Positions 53,569 to 60,548 of a DNA stretch of 60,548 nt are shown one piece after another. The stretch lies in the NCBI GenBank assembly GCA_026391795.1, contig JAPLDI010000015.1, positions 8,009 to 68,556 on the forward strand, written 5' to 3'. The stretch's first letter is position 1, and the number at the start of each line of letters is the position of its first letter. This stretch comes from Bacteroidota bacterium. Lineage in GTDB: Bacteria > Bacteroidota > Bacteroidia > Bacteroidales > FEN-979. Both the position numbers and the translations under genes were made by a program. The notes beneath the pieces are model-generated. The model was given only the letters and a program-made list of their open reading frames with translations, was not told where the DNA came from and ran no database searches.

Positions 53569-54492
53569 ATGACTAAAGAGACTAACCCAATCACAGGATT
53601 GACGAAACTATCCGAACTTACCGAGCTCGCAAAAAAATCAGGAAAGAAAAAAGTCGCTGTTGCCGTGGCCCACGACGAACACTGCCTCGAAGCTGTTTGT
53701 GCCGTGATGAAGCAGGGGATCATCAATGCCATCCTGGTCGGGAATGAAAAAAAGATCAGGGAGATTGCCCAAAAGCTGAAACTGGATCTTTCGGAGGCCA
53801 CCATTTTCAATGAAGAGAATGATGCGCTGGCCGTTAAACGGGCCGTTAAATTCGTGCGCGACAAGGAAGCCGACATCCTGATGAAGGGAAATGTTACTTC
53901 GGCAACCTTTCTCAGGGGCGTTCTGGATAAGGAACAGGGTTTACGTAAATCGGAGGTGCTTTCCCATCTCGCAATTTTCGAGGTTCCCACGTATCATAAG
54001 CTGATCGCGTTGACGGATGCAGCCATGGTCATCGCCCCCGATATGAAAACCAAGGTTGCCATGATCAACAATGCCGTTGATTTCATGAACAAGCTTGGAT
54101 ATCCGAAGCCGAAAGTTGCCATGCTTTGTGCTGTGGAGATGGTAAATGAGCAGATGCCGGCAACGCTCGACGCTGCGTTAATTGCTAAAATGAGCCAGCG
54201 CGGACAGATCAAAAACTGCATCATCGACGGCCCCCTTGCCTACGACAACTGCGTCAGCATTGAAAGCGCAAAACACAAAGGGATTGTGAGCGAGGTTGCC
54301 GGAGATGCCGATCTTCTGGTTGCTGCCGACATTGAAGCCGGGAATGCGTTGTACAAATGCTGGGGATTTTCTGCCAATGCCAAACTGGCTGCAGTGATCC
54401 TTGGAGCCGCAGCCCCCATCATTCTTACTTCCCGTTCGGACACGGAAGAGTCGAAACAGGCCAGTATCATCATGGCTGCTGCAGTGAACTGA
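53569..54492 (+). CDS. ptb: Phosphate butyryltransferase
   Basis: 307 residues, the normal length for Ptb. It converts butyryl- or branched acyl-CoA and phosphate to acyl phosphate, the substrate of the kinase at 56117. Typical strings are KKVAVAVAHDEHCLEAV, ADILMKGNVTSATFLRGVLD, GPLAYDNCVSIESAKHKGI and DLLVAADIEAGNALYK. Phosphate acetyltransferase is less likely given the butyrate kinase downstream. Consensus promoter and strong ribosome-binding site. A permease gene separates it from buk. Confidence 0.9.
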   Translation: MTKETNPITGLTKLSELTELAKKSGKKKVAVAVAHDEHCLEAVCAVMKQGIINAILVGNEKKIREIAQKLKLDLSEATIFNEENDALAVKRAVKFVRDKEADILMKGNVTSATFLRGVLDKEQGLRKSEVLSHLAIFEVPTYHKLIALTDAAMVIAPDMKTKVAMINNAVDFMNKLGYPKPKVAMLCAVEMVNEQMPATLDAALIAKMSQRGQIKNCIIDGPLAYDNCVSIESAKHKGIVSEVAGDADLLVAADIEAGNALYKCWGFSANAKLAAVILGAAAPIILTSRSDTEESKQASIIMAAAVN

Positions 54493-54495
54493 TCC

Positions 54496-54525
54496 CCTTT
54501 CCTCCCTCTCCGCAGGGAAGAAAGG
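54496..54525 (+). other. Intercistronic hairpin between ptb and the permease gene
   Basis: CCTTTCCTCCCT (54496-54507) and AGGGAAGAAAGG (54514-54525) form a 12-bp stem with one mismatch around a 6-base loop. No T run follows, so it is more likely an mRNA-stability or processing site than a full terminator. Confidence 0.6.
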
Positions 54526-54558
54526 AAAGATTGTACCTCCATCTAAACCTACAGGAAC

Positions 54559-56094
54559 ATGTCAAGCCGGTTGTTTGCCAAAAAGTCGATCGACGACCTG
54601 ATGAGCCAGGCGTCAGATACTCATAGCGGCTTTAAACGGGCTTTGACGGCAACGAACCTGACAACCCTGGGGATCGGGGCAATCATCGGTGCGGGGATTT
54701 TCGTTCTGACAGGGCAGGCTGCCGCGCAGTATGCCGGGCCTGCCATCGTCATCTCCTTTATCATCTCCGGACTGGCCTGTGCATTTGCCGGACTTTGCTA
54801 CGCTGAATTTGCTTCCATGATCCCGATTGCCGGAAGCGCCTACACCTATTCGTATGCAACACTGGGCGAGTTCCTTGCCTGGATTATCGGCTGGGACCTG
54901 ATCCTTGAGTACCTGTTTGCCGCATCCACGGTTTCCGTTGGATGGGGCGGCTATGTAGTCAGTTTCCTCCATGATTTCGGCATTCACATTCCGACGGCTT
55001 TTACTGCCGCCACGGGCAGTGTCCTCGTGCAAATTCCGGAGATCGGCTGGCAGCAGACCACCTCAAACCTTGTTGCGAGCCTGCATGCCCAGGGTATCGA
55101 CATTAACACCTTGCCGCATGTAACAGCCATTCTGAACGTTCCTGCGATGTTCATCATAGCGGTACTGACCCTCCTTCTCGTCATCGGAATCCGTGAATCG
55201 GCCAATTTCAACAACATCATGGTCATGGTGAAAGTCTCGGTCATCATCCTGTTCATTGCCATCGGGATCGCATTTATCAAAGCCCCGAACTGGCATCCGT
55301 TCATACCGAAAAATACGGGGGTGTGGGGCCATTTTGGCTGGAGCGGGATCCTTCGGGGAGCCGGCGTGATCTTCTTTGCCTACATTGGCTTTGATGCCGT
55401 TTCAACCGCGGCCCAGGAGGCCAAAAATCCACAAAAACACATGCCGATCGGCATTCTGGGTTCCCTGAGCATTTCCACGATTCTCTATATCCTGGTTGCG
55501 CTGATTCTTACCGGAATTGTCAGCTACACGGCACTGAATGTTGCCGACCCTGTGGCCGTCGGAGTAAATGCCATGGGAAAAGGGATGTTCTGGTTGCGGC
55601 CGATCGTCAAGATCGCAGCCATTGCCGGACTCAGTTCCGTAATTCTTGTTATGCTGATGGGACAACCCCGGATCTTCTACTCCATGTCAAGAGACGGACT
55701 CCTGCCACCTGTGTTTTCAAAGGTGCACCCCAGGTATAAAACTCCATACGTCAGTACACTCCTGACCGGGTCGGTTGCAATTGTTCTTTCCGGGATCCTT
55801 CCGATCAGTATCCTTGGTGAGCTTGTCTCCATCGGTACGCTGCTGGCATTTGTGATCGTGTGTGTGAGTATCCTGGTCCTTCGGCGCACAAGTCCCGATC
55901 TGAAACGACCCTTCCGGACCCCCTGGGTACCTCTCGTGCCTATTTTGGGTGCCCTGATCTGCTTCGTGCAGATGGCTGCACTGCCCCTCGATACCTGGTT
56001 GCGGCTGATCATCTGGATGGGAATTGGTTTTTTCATCTACTTTTTCTACGGGATCCGGAAAAGCAAACTGAGAAACCCGGGCAATCTTCCATGA
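54559..56094 (+). CDS. APC-family amino acid permease (cationic amino acid transporter type)
   Basis: 511 residues with about twelve to fourteen transmembrane helices. The unwound TM1 motif TLGIGAIIGAGIFVLTGQAA and the TM6 region FFAYIGFDAVSTAAQEAKNPQKHMP are those of the CAT/YfnA branch of the amino acid-polyamine-organocation family. It imports an amino acid, likely in exchange with or powered by protons; the substrate is not readable. Position between ptb and buk suggests that it feeds the amino acid whose acyl-CoA product those enzymes turn into acid and ATP. Confidence 0.9.
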   Translation: MSSRLFAKKSIDDLMSQASDTHSGFKRALTATNLTTLGIGAIIGAGIFVLTGQAAAQYAGPAIVISFIISGLACAFAGLCYAEFASMIPIAGSAYTYSYATLGEFLAWIIGWDLILEYLFAASTVSVGWGGYVVSFLHDFGIHIPTAFTAATGSVLVQIPEIGWQQTTSNLVASLHAQGIDINTLPHVTAILNVPAMFIIAVLTLLLVIGIRESANFNNIMVMVKVSVIILFIAIGIAFIKAPNWHPFIPKNTGVWGHFGWSGILRGAGVIFFAYIGFDAVSTAAQEAKNPQKHMPIGILGSLSISTILYILVALILTGIVSYTALNVADPVAVGVNAMGKGMFWLRPIVKIAAIAGLSSVILVMLMGQPRIFYSMSRDGLLPPVFSKVHPRYKTPYVSTLLTGSVAIVLSGILPISILGELVSIGTLLAFVIVCVSILVLRRTSPDLKRPFRTPWVPLVPILGALICFVQMAALPLDTWLRLIIWMGIGFFIYFFYGIRKSKLRNPGNLP

Positions 56095-56116
56095 GAATAA
56101 AAACCGTAATCATGCC

Positions 56117-57193
56117 ATGAAAGAAGTCAGAATACTCGCGATCAATCCCGGATCAACCTCGACAAAAATTGCCGTATACCAGGATACGGAGCCGATCTTC
56201 CTGAAAAACATCAGGCATTCCCCTGAAGACCTTGCCCCCTTTCCAAAGATCTCAGACCAGTATCATTTCCGCAAAGACATCATCCTTCAGCAGCTTCATG
56301 AAGCCGACATCTCACTTGAAAATGTCCATGCAGTAATGGGTCGCGGAGGTCTTCTCAAGCCCATCCCGTCGGGAGTCTATGAAGTGAATGAAGCCATGAT
56401 CCACGATCTTCAGAACAGTCCCCTTGGAGAACACGCAAGCAATCTCGGCGGACTTATTGCGCATGACATTGCAGGTGAACTCCCCGACGCCAAAGCGTAC
56501 ATTGCGGATCCTATCGTGGTCGATGAACTCGATGACATTGCCCGTGTCTCAGGCCATCCGCTTTTCGAACGGATCTCCATCTTTCATGCACTGAACCACA
56601 AGGCCATCGCACGTGAATATGCCAAGGCCAAGATGAAGAAGTATGAAGAGCTGAACCTGATCGTGGTCCACCTCGGGGGCGGCATTACGGTAGGGGCACA
56701 TCAGAAAGGGCGGGTCATCGATGTCAACCAGGGACTGGACGGGGAGGGCCCGTTCACTCCCGAACGCAGCGGGACGTTGCCGGTTGGAGCCCTGATACGG
56801 CTTTGTTACAGTGGAAAATATACAATGAAAGAGGTGCTGACGATGAATAAAGGATGCGGTGGACTGGTAGCCCATCTCGGGACCAACAATGCGGAAGAGG
56901 TTGGAAAAATGGTGATGGCGGGTGATGCGAAAGCAAAACTGATCTATGATGCAATGGCTTACCAGGTGGCAAAATACATCGGCGAGATGTATACCGTGCT
57001 CAAATGCGAAGTCGATGCAATCCTTATAACCGGCGGAATTGCCTATGATAAATACTTCGTTTCCCTGATCCAGGAACGGGTCTTCAAGCTTGCCCCCGTG
57101 CATGTATACCCCGGCGAAGATGAAATGCATGCCCTGGCCATGAACGGCCTGTTTCTCATCAAAGGAGAATTGCAGGCAAAGGAATATAAATAG
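56117..57193 (+). CDS. buk: Butyrate kinase
   Basis: 358 residues, an acetokinase-family (ASKHA-fold) enzyme. It makes butyrate or branched-chain acid plus ATP from acyl phosphate. The N-terminal phosphate loop AINPGSTSTKIAVY, then GRGGLLKPIPSGVYEVN, HLGGGITVGAHQKGRVIDVNQGLDGEGPFTPERSGTLP and ILITGGIAYDKYF are diagnostic. It lies 22 bases after the permease. The 7-bp repeat array starts about 45 bases after its stop. Confidence 0.95.
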   Translation: MKEVRILAINPGSTSTKIAVYQDTEPIFLKNIRHSPEDLAPFPKISDQYHFRKDIILQQLHEADISLENVHAVMGRGGLLKPIPSGVYEVNEAMIHDLQNSPLGEHASNLGGLIAHDIAGELPDAKAYIADPIVVDELDDIARVSGHPLFERISIFHALNHKAIAREYAKAKMKKYEELNLIVVHLGGGITVGAHQKGRVIDVNQGLDGEGPFTPERSGTLPVGALIRLCYSGKYTMKEVLTMNKGCGGLVAHLGTNNAEEVGKMVMAGDAKAKLIYDAMAYQVAKYIGEMYTVLKCEVDAILITGGIAYDKYFVSLIQERVFKLAPVHVYPGEDEMHALAMNGLFLIKGELQAKEYK

Positions 57194-57238
57194 CGAAAAG
57201 CGAAAACCTCTGCACTTATCCCCACCCCCACACCCACA

Positions 57239-57396
57239 CATCCAGCATCCAGCATCCAGCATCCAGCATCCAGCATCCAGCATCCAGCACCCAGCATCCA
57301 GCATCCAGCACCCAGCATCCAGCATCCAGCACCCAGCATCCAGCACCCAGCATCCAGCATCCAGCATCCAGCATCCAGCATCCAGCATCCAGCATC
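57239..57396. repeat. Intergenic 7-bp microsatellite (CATCCAG, about 22 units)
   Basis: CATCCAG units run head to tail with a few CACCCAG variants. No spacers are present, so it is not a CRISPR. It fills most of the buk-aminotransferase gap. The opposite strand gives open frames of the MLDAGCW type, which are artefacts of the repeat. The same unit lies inside the SelD fusion gene at 31083-31196. Confidence 0.95.
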
Positions 57397-57437
57397 TCTT
57401 CCTCCTGCATTCCTGCATTAATTTACATTAGATTCCT

Positions 57438-57445
57438 TATCTTTG
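57438..57445 (+). promoter_or_regulatory. -7 box (TATCTTTG) of the sugar-biosynthesis operon
   Basis: A perfect TAnnTTTG 36 bases before the ATG at 57482. No clear -33 element. Confidence 0.5.
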
Positions 57446-57481
57446 CCCAAAGAACATTAGATTAACAAACCTAACTCACTG

Positions 57482-58612
57482 ATGAAGAAGATCCAGATGG
57501 TTGACTTACGCAGTCAGTACCTTCACATTAAGCCGGAAATCGATAAGGGAATCCAGGATGTCATCGATTCATGCGCATTTATTAACGGCCCTGCTGTAAA
57601 GAATTTTCAGGAAGGCCTTGAAAAATACCTGGGTATCAAGCACGTTATTCCCTGTGCCAACGGAACAGATGCCCTTCAGGTATCGATGATGGCGCTGGGA
57701 TTGCAGCCCGGCGATGAGGTGATCACGACCTCTTTTACCTTCATCGCGACAGCCGAGGTGATTGCGTTGCTTAAACTGACACCGGTGCTCGTCGATGTTG
57801 ACCCCGGCACTTTTAATATTGATCTGAAGGCCATTGAAAAGGCGATCACACCAAAAACAAAAGCCATTGTGCCCGTTCACCTGTTCGGACAGTGTGCCCC
57901 CATGGAAGAGATCATGGCGCTGGCAAAGAAACACAACCTGTTCGTGATTGAAGACAACTGCCAGGCGATCGGTTCAGATTATATTTTCAACGATGGCTCC
58001 CGGAAAAAAGGAGGAACCATCGGGCATATCGGATGCACATCCTTCTTCCCGTCAAAAAACCTGGGATGTTATGGTGACGGTGGCGCCATCTTCACCAATG
58101 ACGATGAACTGGCGAAACAACTAAGGATCCTTGTGAATCACGGCATGGTTGTGCGTTATTACCACGATCTGATCGGTGTAAATTCGCGGCTCGACAGCAT
58201 CCAGGCAGCCATCCTCAATGCAAAGCTCGGGCACCTCGACGAATATGCAGCCAGCAGAAGGGCAGCAGCTGATTTCTACGACAAGGCATTTGCCGGGAAC
58301 CCGAAGCTTACAACTCCGGTGCGGTACGCCAAATCGACGCATGTGTTTCACCAGTACACGCTGGTCACCCGGAATGTTGACCGCAAAGGACTGATCGATC
58401 ATCTCAATTCCAAAGAGATCCCGGCAATGATCTATTACCCGGTTCCCATGCACATGCAGAAAGCCTATGTGGACCCGCGTTACAAACCCGGCGACTTCCC
58501 GGTGACCGAGGCCTTGTGTGATTCGGTCTTTTCCCTGCCGATGCACACGGAACTTGATAAAGAACAACTGAACCACATCGTTACCTCTGTTCTGGAATTC
58601 GTAAACAGATAA
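57482..58612 (+). CDS. DegT/DnrJ/EryC1/StrS aminotransferase (WbpE-like)
   Basis: 376 residues. A PLP sugar aminotransferase. HVIPCANGTDALQVSMMALGLQPGDEVITTSFTFIATAEVI is the typical N-terminal part; the PLP Lys lies in TSFFPSKNLGCYGDGGAIFTN. With the acetyltransferase and dehydrogenase that follow, it fits WbpE, which aminates C3 of an oxidised UDP-GlcNAcA on the way to UDP-2,3-diacetamido-2,3-dideoxyglucuronate for O-antigen or capsule. The stop is two bases before the next ATG. Confidence 0.9.
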   Translation: MKKIQMVDLRSQYLHIKPEIDKGIQDVIDSCAFINGPAVKNFQEGLEKYLGIKHVIPCANGTDALQVSMMALGLQPGDEVITTSFTFIATAEVIALLKLTPVLVDVDPGTFNIDLKAIEKAITPKTKAIVPVHLFGQCAPMEEIMALAKKHNLFVIEDNCQAIGSDYIFNDGSRKKGGTIGHIGCTSFFPSKNLGCYGDGGAIFTNDDELAKQLRILVNHGMVVRYYHDLIGVNSRLDSIQAAILNAKLGHLDEYAASRRAAADFYDKAFAGNPKLTTPVRYAKSTHVFHQYTLVTRNVDRKGLIDHLNSKEIPAMIYYPVPMHMQKAYVDPRYKPGDFPVTEALCDSVFSLPMHTELDKEQLNHIVTSVLEFVNR

Positions 58613-58614
58613 CC

Positions 58615-59193
58615 ATGGAAAAGGAATACTTCGCTCACGATACAGCTGTCATTGACGAAGGCAGCAAAATAGGAAAAGGCTCGAAGATCTGGCATTTTTC
58701 CCATATCATGAGTGGTTGCAGGATCGGCGAACACTGCAACATAGGTCAGAATGTAGTGGTTTCGCCGGATGTTGTCCTGGGCAGGAATGTCAAGGTTCAG
58801 AACAATGTTTCGATTTATACGGGCGTGGTTTGTGAAGACGATGTTTTCCTCGGACCCTCGATGGTCTTTACAAACATTATCAACCCGCGCAGTCATGTCA
58901 TCCGCAAAGATCAGTATGCCTGGACCTATGTCCGAAAAGGGGCCTCGATCGGTGCAAATGCCACCATTGTATGCGGGAATGAGATTGGCGAATATGCTTT
59001 TATCGGGGCCGGGGCCGTGGTGACAAAAAACGTGAAGCCCTATGAACTGATTGTGGGTAATCCCGGAAGACATGCAGGGTGGATGAGTGAATATGGCCAC
59101 AGGCTTGAGTTTGACAGCAACGGGATCGCAGAATGTCCCGAAAGTCATGAACGCTATCAGCTGAAAGAAGGAAAAGTCAGTAAACGGGTATAG
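58615..59193 (+). CDS. Left-handed beta-helix N-acetyltransferase (WbpD-like)
   Basis: 192 residues made of hexapeptide repeats (for example IGKGSKIWHFSHIMSGCRIGEHCNIGQNVVVSPDVVLGRNVKVQNNVSIYTGV). It uses acetyl-CoA to acetylate the 3-amino group introduced by the preceding aminotransferase. FTNIINPRSHVIRK and the C-terminal NPGRHAGWMSEYG are features of the WbpD/WlbB group. Gaps to both neighbours are under ten bases, so it is one operon. Confidence 0.92.
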   Translation: MEKEYFAHDTAVIDEGSKIGKGSKIWHFSHIMSGCRIGEHCNIGQNVVVSPDVVLGRNVKVQNNVSIYTGVVCEDDVFLGPSMVFTNIINPRSHVIRKDQYAWTYVRKGASIGANATIVCGNEIGEYAFIGAGAVVTKNVKPYELIVGNPGRHAGWMSEYGHRLEFDSNGIAECPESHERYQLKEGKVSKRV

Positions 59194-59199
59194 GTTCTT

Positions 59200-60189
59200 A
59201 TGGAAAAGAAGATCAATCCATTCAATTTCGCCCTGACCGGAGCAGCCGGGTACATAGCGCCCCGGCACATGAAGGCCATCAGGGAGACCGGGAATACCCT
59301 GGTTGCGGCACTGGATCCCTATGATGGGGTCGGAATCATCGACAGTTATTTCCCGGAAGCCAACTTTTTTATTGAGCCCGAACGCTTCGACAGACACCTT
59401 GATAAATTGCGCCGGATGGCAGACTCCGTCGGTTCCGGAGAGCATCGGAAAGTGGATTACGTAAGTATCTGCTCCCCGAATTACATGCACGATTCGCATA
59501 TCCGGCTTGCCCTGCGCAACGATGCCTTTGCCATCTGTGAAAAACCAGTCGTGCTGAATCCCTGGAACCTCGACGCCCTGCATGAGATCGAGAAGGAGAC
59601 CGGGAAAAAGGTCTTCACCATTTTCCAGGTAAGGCTTCACCCGGTGATCAAAGCCCTGCGGGAAAAGATCCTGAGCAGTTCGGATGATAAAATTTACAAT
59701 GTCGACCTGACCTACATTACCTCTCGGGGAAAATGGTATTACCGCTCCTGGAAAGGGAATGTTGAAAAATCAGGGGGAATCGCCACCAACATCGGCATTC
59801 ATTTTTTCGATCTCCTGACCTGGATCTTCGGAGAGGTGAAAGAGAACACGGTACACCTGTTGCAGCCGGAGAAAGCCGCCGGGGTGCTGCATCTGAAAAG
59901 AGCCAACGTACGCTGGTTCCTGAGCCTGGATTACAATGATATTCCCCAGTCCTTAAAGGAAAAGGGAATCCGGACCTACCGCTCACTTGCCGTGGAAAAA
60001 GAGGAGATCGAATTCAGCGACGGGTTCACCGACCTTCACACGGAAAGCTACCGGCAGCTGCTGGCAGGAAACGGATTTGGCATGAAAGATGCACGGAGCA
60101 GTGTTGACCTGGTTCACCGGATAAGAAATTCAGCTCCGGTTGGAATAAAGGGTGATTACCATCCGTTATTGAAGGAGCTCCGGAAATAA
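59200..60189 (+). CDS. Gfo/Idh/MocA-family sugar dehydrogenase (WbpB/WlbA-like)
   Basis: 329 residues. N-terminal Rossmann domain starts FALTGAAGYIAPRHMKAI; CEKPVVLN carries the conserved EKP Lys; GGIATNIGIHFFDLLTWIFG supplies the catalytic His region. It oxidises C3 of UDP-GlcNAcA with NAD, the step before the aminotransferase. The UDP-GlcNAc 6-dehydrogenase (WbpA) and any epimerase (WbpI) are not in the window. Confidence 0.92.
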   Translation: MEKKINPFNFALTGAAGYIAPRHMKAIRETGNTLVAALDPYDGVGIIDSYFPEANFFIEPERFDRHLDKLRRMADSVGSGEHRKVDYVSICSPNYMHDSHIRLALRNDAFAICEKPVVLNPWNLDALHEIEKETGKKVFTIFQVRLHPVIKALREKILSSSDDKIYNVDLTYITSRGKWYYRSWKGNVEKSGGIATNIGIHFFDLLTWIFGEVKENTVHLLQPEKAAGVLHLKRANVRWFLSLDYNDIPQSLKEKGIRTYRSLAVEKEEIEFSDGFTDLHTESYRQLLAGNGFGMKDARSSVDLVHRIRNSAPVGIKGDYHPLLKELRK

Positions 60190-60217
60190 CCGGGGATCAA
60201 TCGTAAGAGATAAAAAA

Positions 60218-60548
60218 ATGAAAATTCTGGTTACAGGCGGAACAGGTTACATCGGATCGCATACGGTGGTTGAACTTCAGAAAAAGGGATACGAAGTTGT
60301 GATTGCCGATAATCTCTCCAATTCCACGGCCGACGTGGTTGATAACATTGCAAGGATCACAGGGATCAAGCCGGCTTTTGAAAAGGTTGACCTGTCGGAT
60401 CCCGAACCCTGCAGGGATCTCTTTAACCGCCATCCCGGCCTGGCATCTGTCATTCATTTTGCAGCCTTCAAAGCAGTTGGCGAATCGGTACTTGAACCCC
60501 TGAAATATTATCATAACAACCTGGGGTCGCTCATGAACCTTCTCCGGG
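60218..60548 (+). CDS. galE: UDP-glucose 4-epimerase-like protein (partial, cut by window end)
   Basis: The frame opens at the ATG at 60218 and runs off the end, giving the first 110 residues. It starts MKILVTGGTGYIGSHTVVEL, the NAD-binding GxxGxxG of short-chain dehydrogenases in the GalE form, and continues with VIADNLSNS and HFAAFKAVGESV, both strongly GalE-like. It lies 28 bases after the dehydrogenase gene and probably belongs to the same nucleotide-sugar operon. The catalytic Tyr-x-x-x-Lys lies beyond the window, so the exact substrate is open. Confidence 0.88.
   Translation, partial: MKILVTGGTGYIGSHTVVELQKKGYEVVIADNLSNSTADVVDNIARITGIKPAFEKVDLSDPEPCRDLFNRHPGLASVIHFAAFKAVGESVLEPLKYYHNNLGSLMNLLR

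Noticed and set aside
57239-57396. Possible CRISPR array
   Set aside because: The repeat unit is 7 bp and contiguous with no spacers, and no cas gene is present.
57043-57418. Minus-strand open frames rich in MLDAGCW repeats
   Set aside because: They are direct translations of the CATCCAG 7-bp array, open in all three minus frames, overlap the end of buk and have no start signal or family features.

Overview
The window reads as chromosomal DNA of a member of the Bacteroidota, probably an anaerobic, uncultured-type Bacteroidia lineage. Three signs point there. (1) Many intergenic regions carry the phylum's TTTG-N18-21-TAnnTTTG promoter. (2) There is a large secreted and outer-membrane repertoire: a TonB receptor with an N-terminal carboxypeptidase-regulatory-like domain, a PorV-family protein, and four proteins ending in type IX secretion (T9SS)-like C-terminal domains. 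(3) Genes such as bacterial GGGP synthase, tryptophanase and butyrate kinase fit this group. No rRNA, tRNA, CRISPR array, insertion sequence or prophage was seen. Species cannot be named from sequence alone.

Layout. 1-4.8 kb: a 52-bp tandem repeat, HU, a flavin reductase-rubredoxin fusion, an outer-membrane barrel, and small secreted proteins, two of which share an APxTPxEATFE repeat. 5-13.6 kb: a minus-strand operon of Sfp-type PPTase, metH, metF and GGGP synthase, with ahcY on the other strand, so most of the methyl/SAM cycle sits together. 13.7-24 kb: two small lipoproteins (one Rieske-like without the usual His ligands), then a three-gene surface module of TonB receptor, 1456-residue exported protein and PorV-like protein. 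24-29 kb: greA, HIT protein, a TMTC-like membrane/TPR protein and a long PurF-like enzyme. 28.9-32.2 kb: mnmH followed by a cysteine desulfurase/SelD fusion, a selenouridine pathway. 32-42.9 kb: a secreted Asp-box protein, a TetR-TolC pair converging on an RND pump and adaptor, a chymotrypsin-like lipoprotein, and a second, paralogous TetR. 43-49.3 kb: an ECF sigma factor, an anti-sigma-like/barrel fusion and two paralogous PKD-domain T9SS proteins. 49.5-57.2 kb: MBL hydrolase, QueD, MntP, fRMsr, tryptophanase, and ptb-permease-buk. 57.5 kb to the end: aminotransferase, acetyltransferase and dehydrogenase of a diacetamido-uronic acid sugar pathway, then a galE-like gene cut by the window edge.

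The most striking points are these. The NifS-SelD fusion is joined through a 7-bp microsatellite that also occurs as a long intergenic array at 57.2 kb. Short-period (7-11 bp) tandem or inverted repeat elements fill at least eight intergenic spaces; one sits in the loop of a terminator and one abuts a promoter. The sigma/anti-sigma-barrel/PKD operon, the TonB/giant protein/PorV module and the APxTPxEATFE proteins are the best candidates for little-described systems. All functional assignments are by reading motifs; no database search was run.
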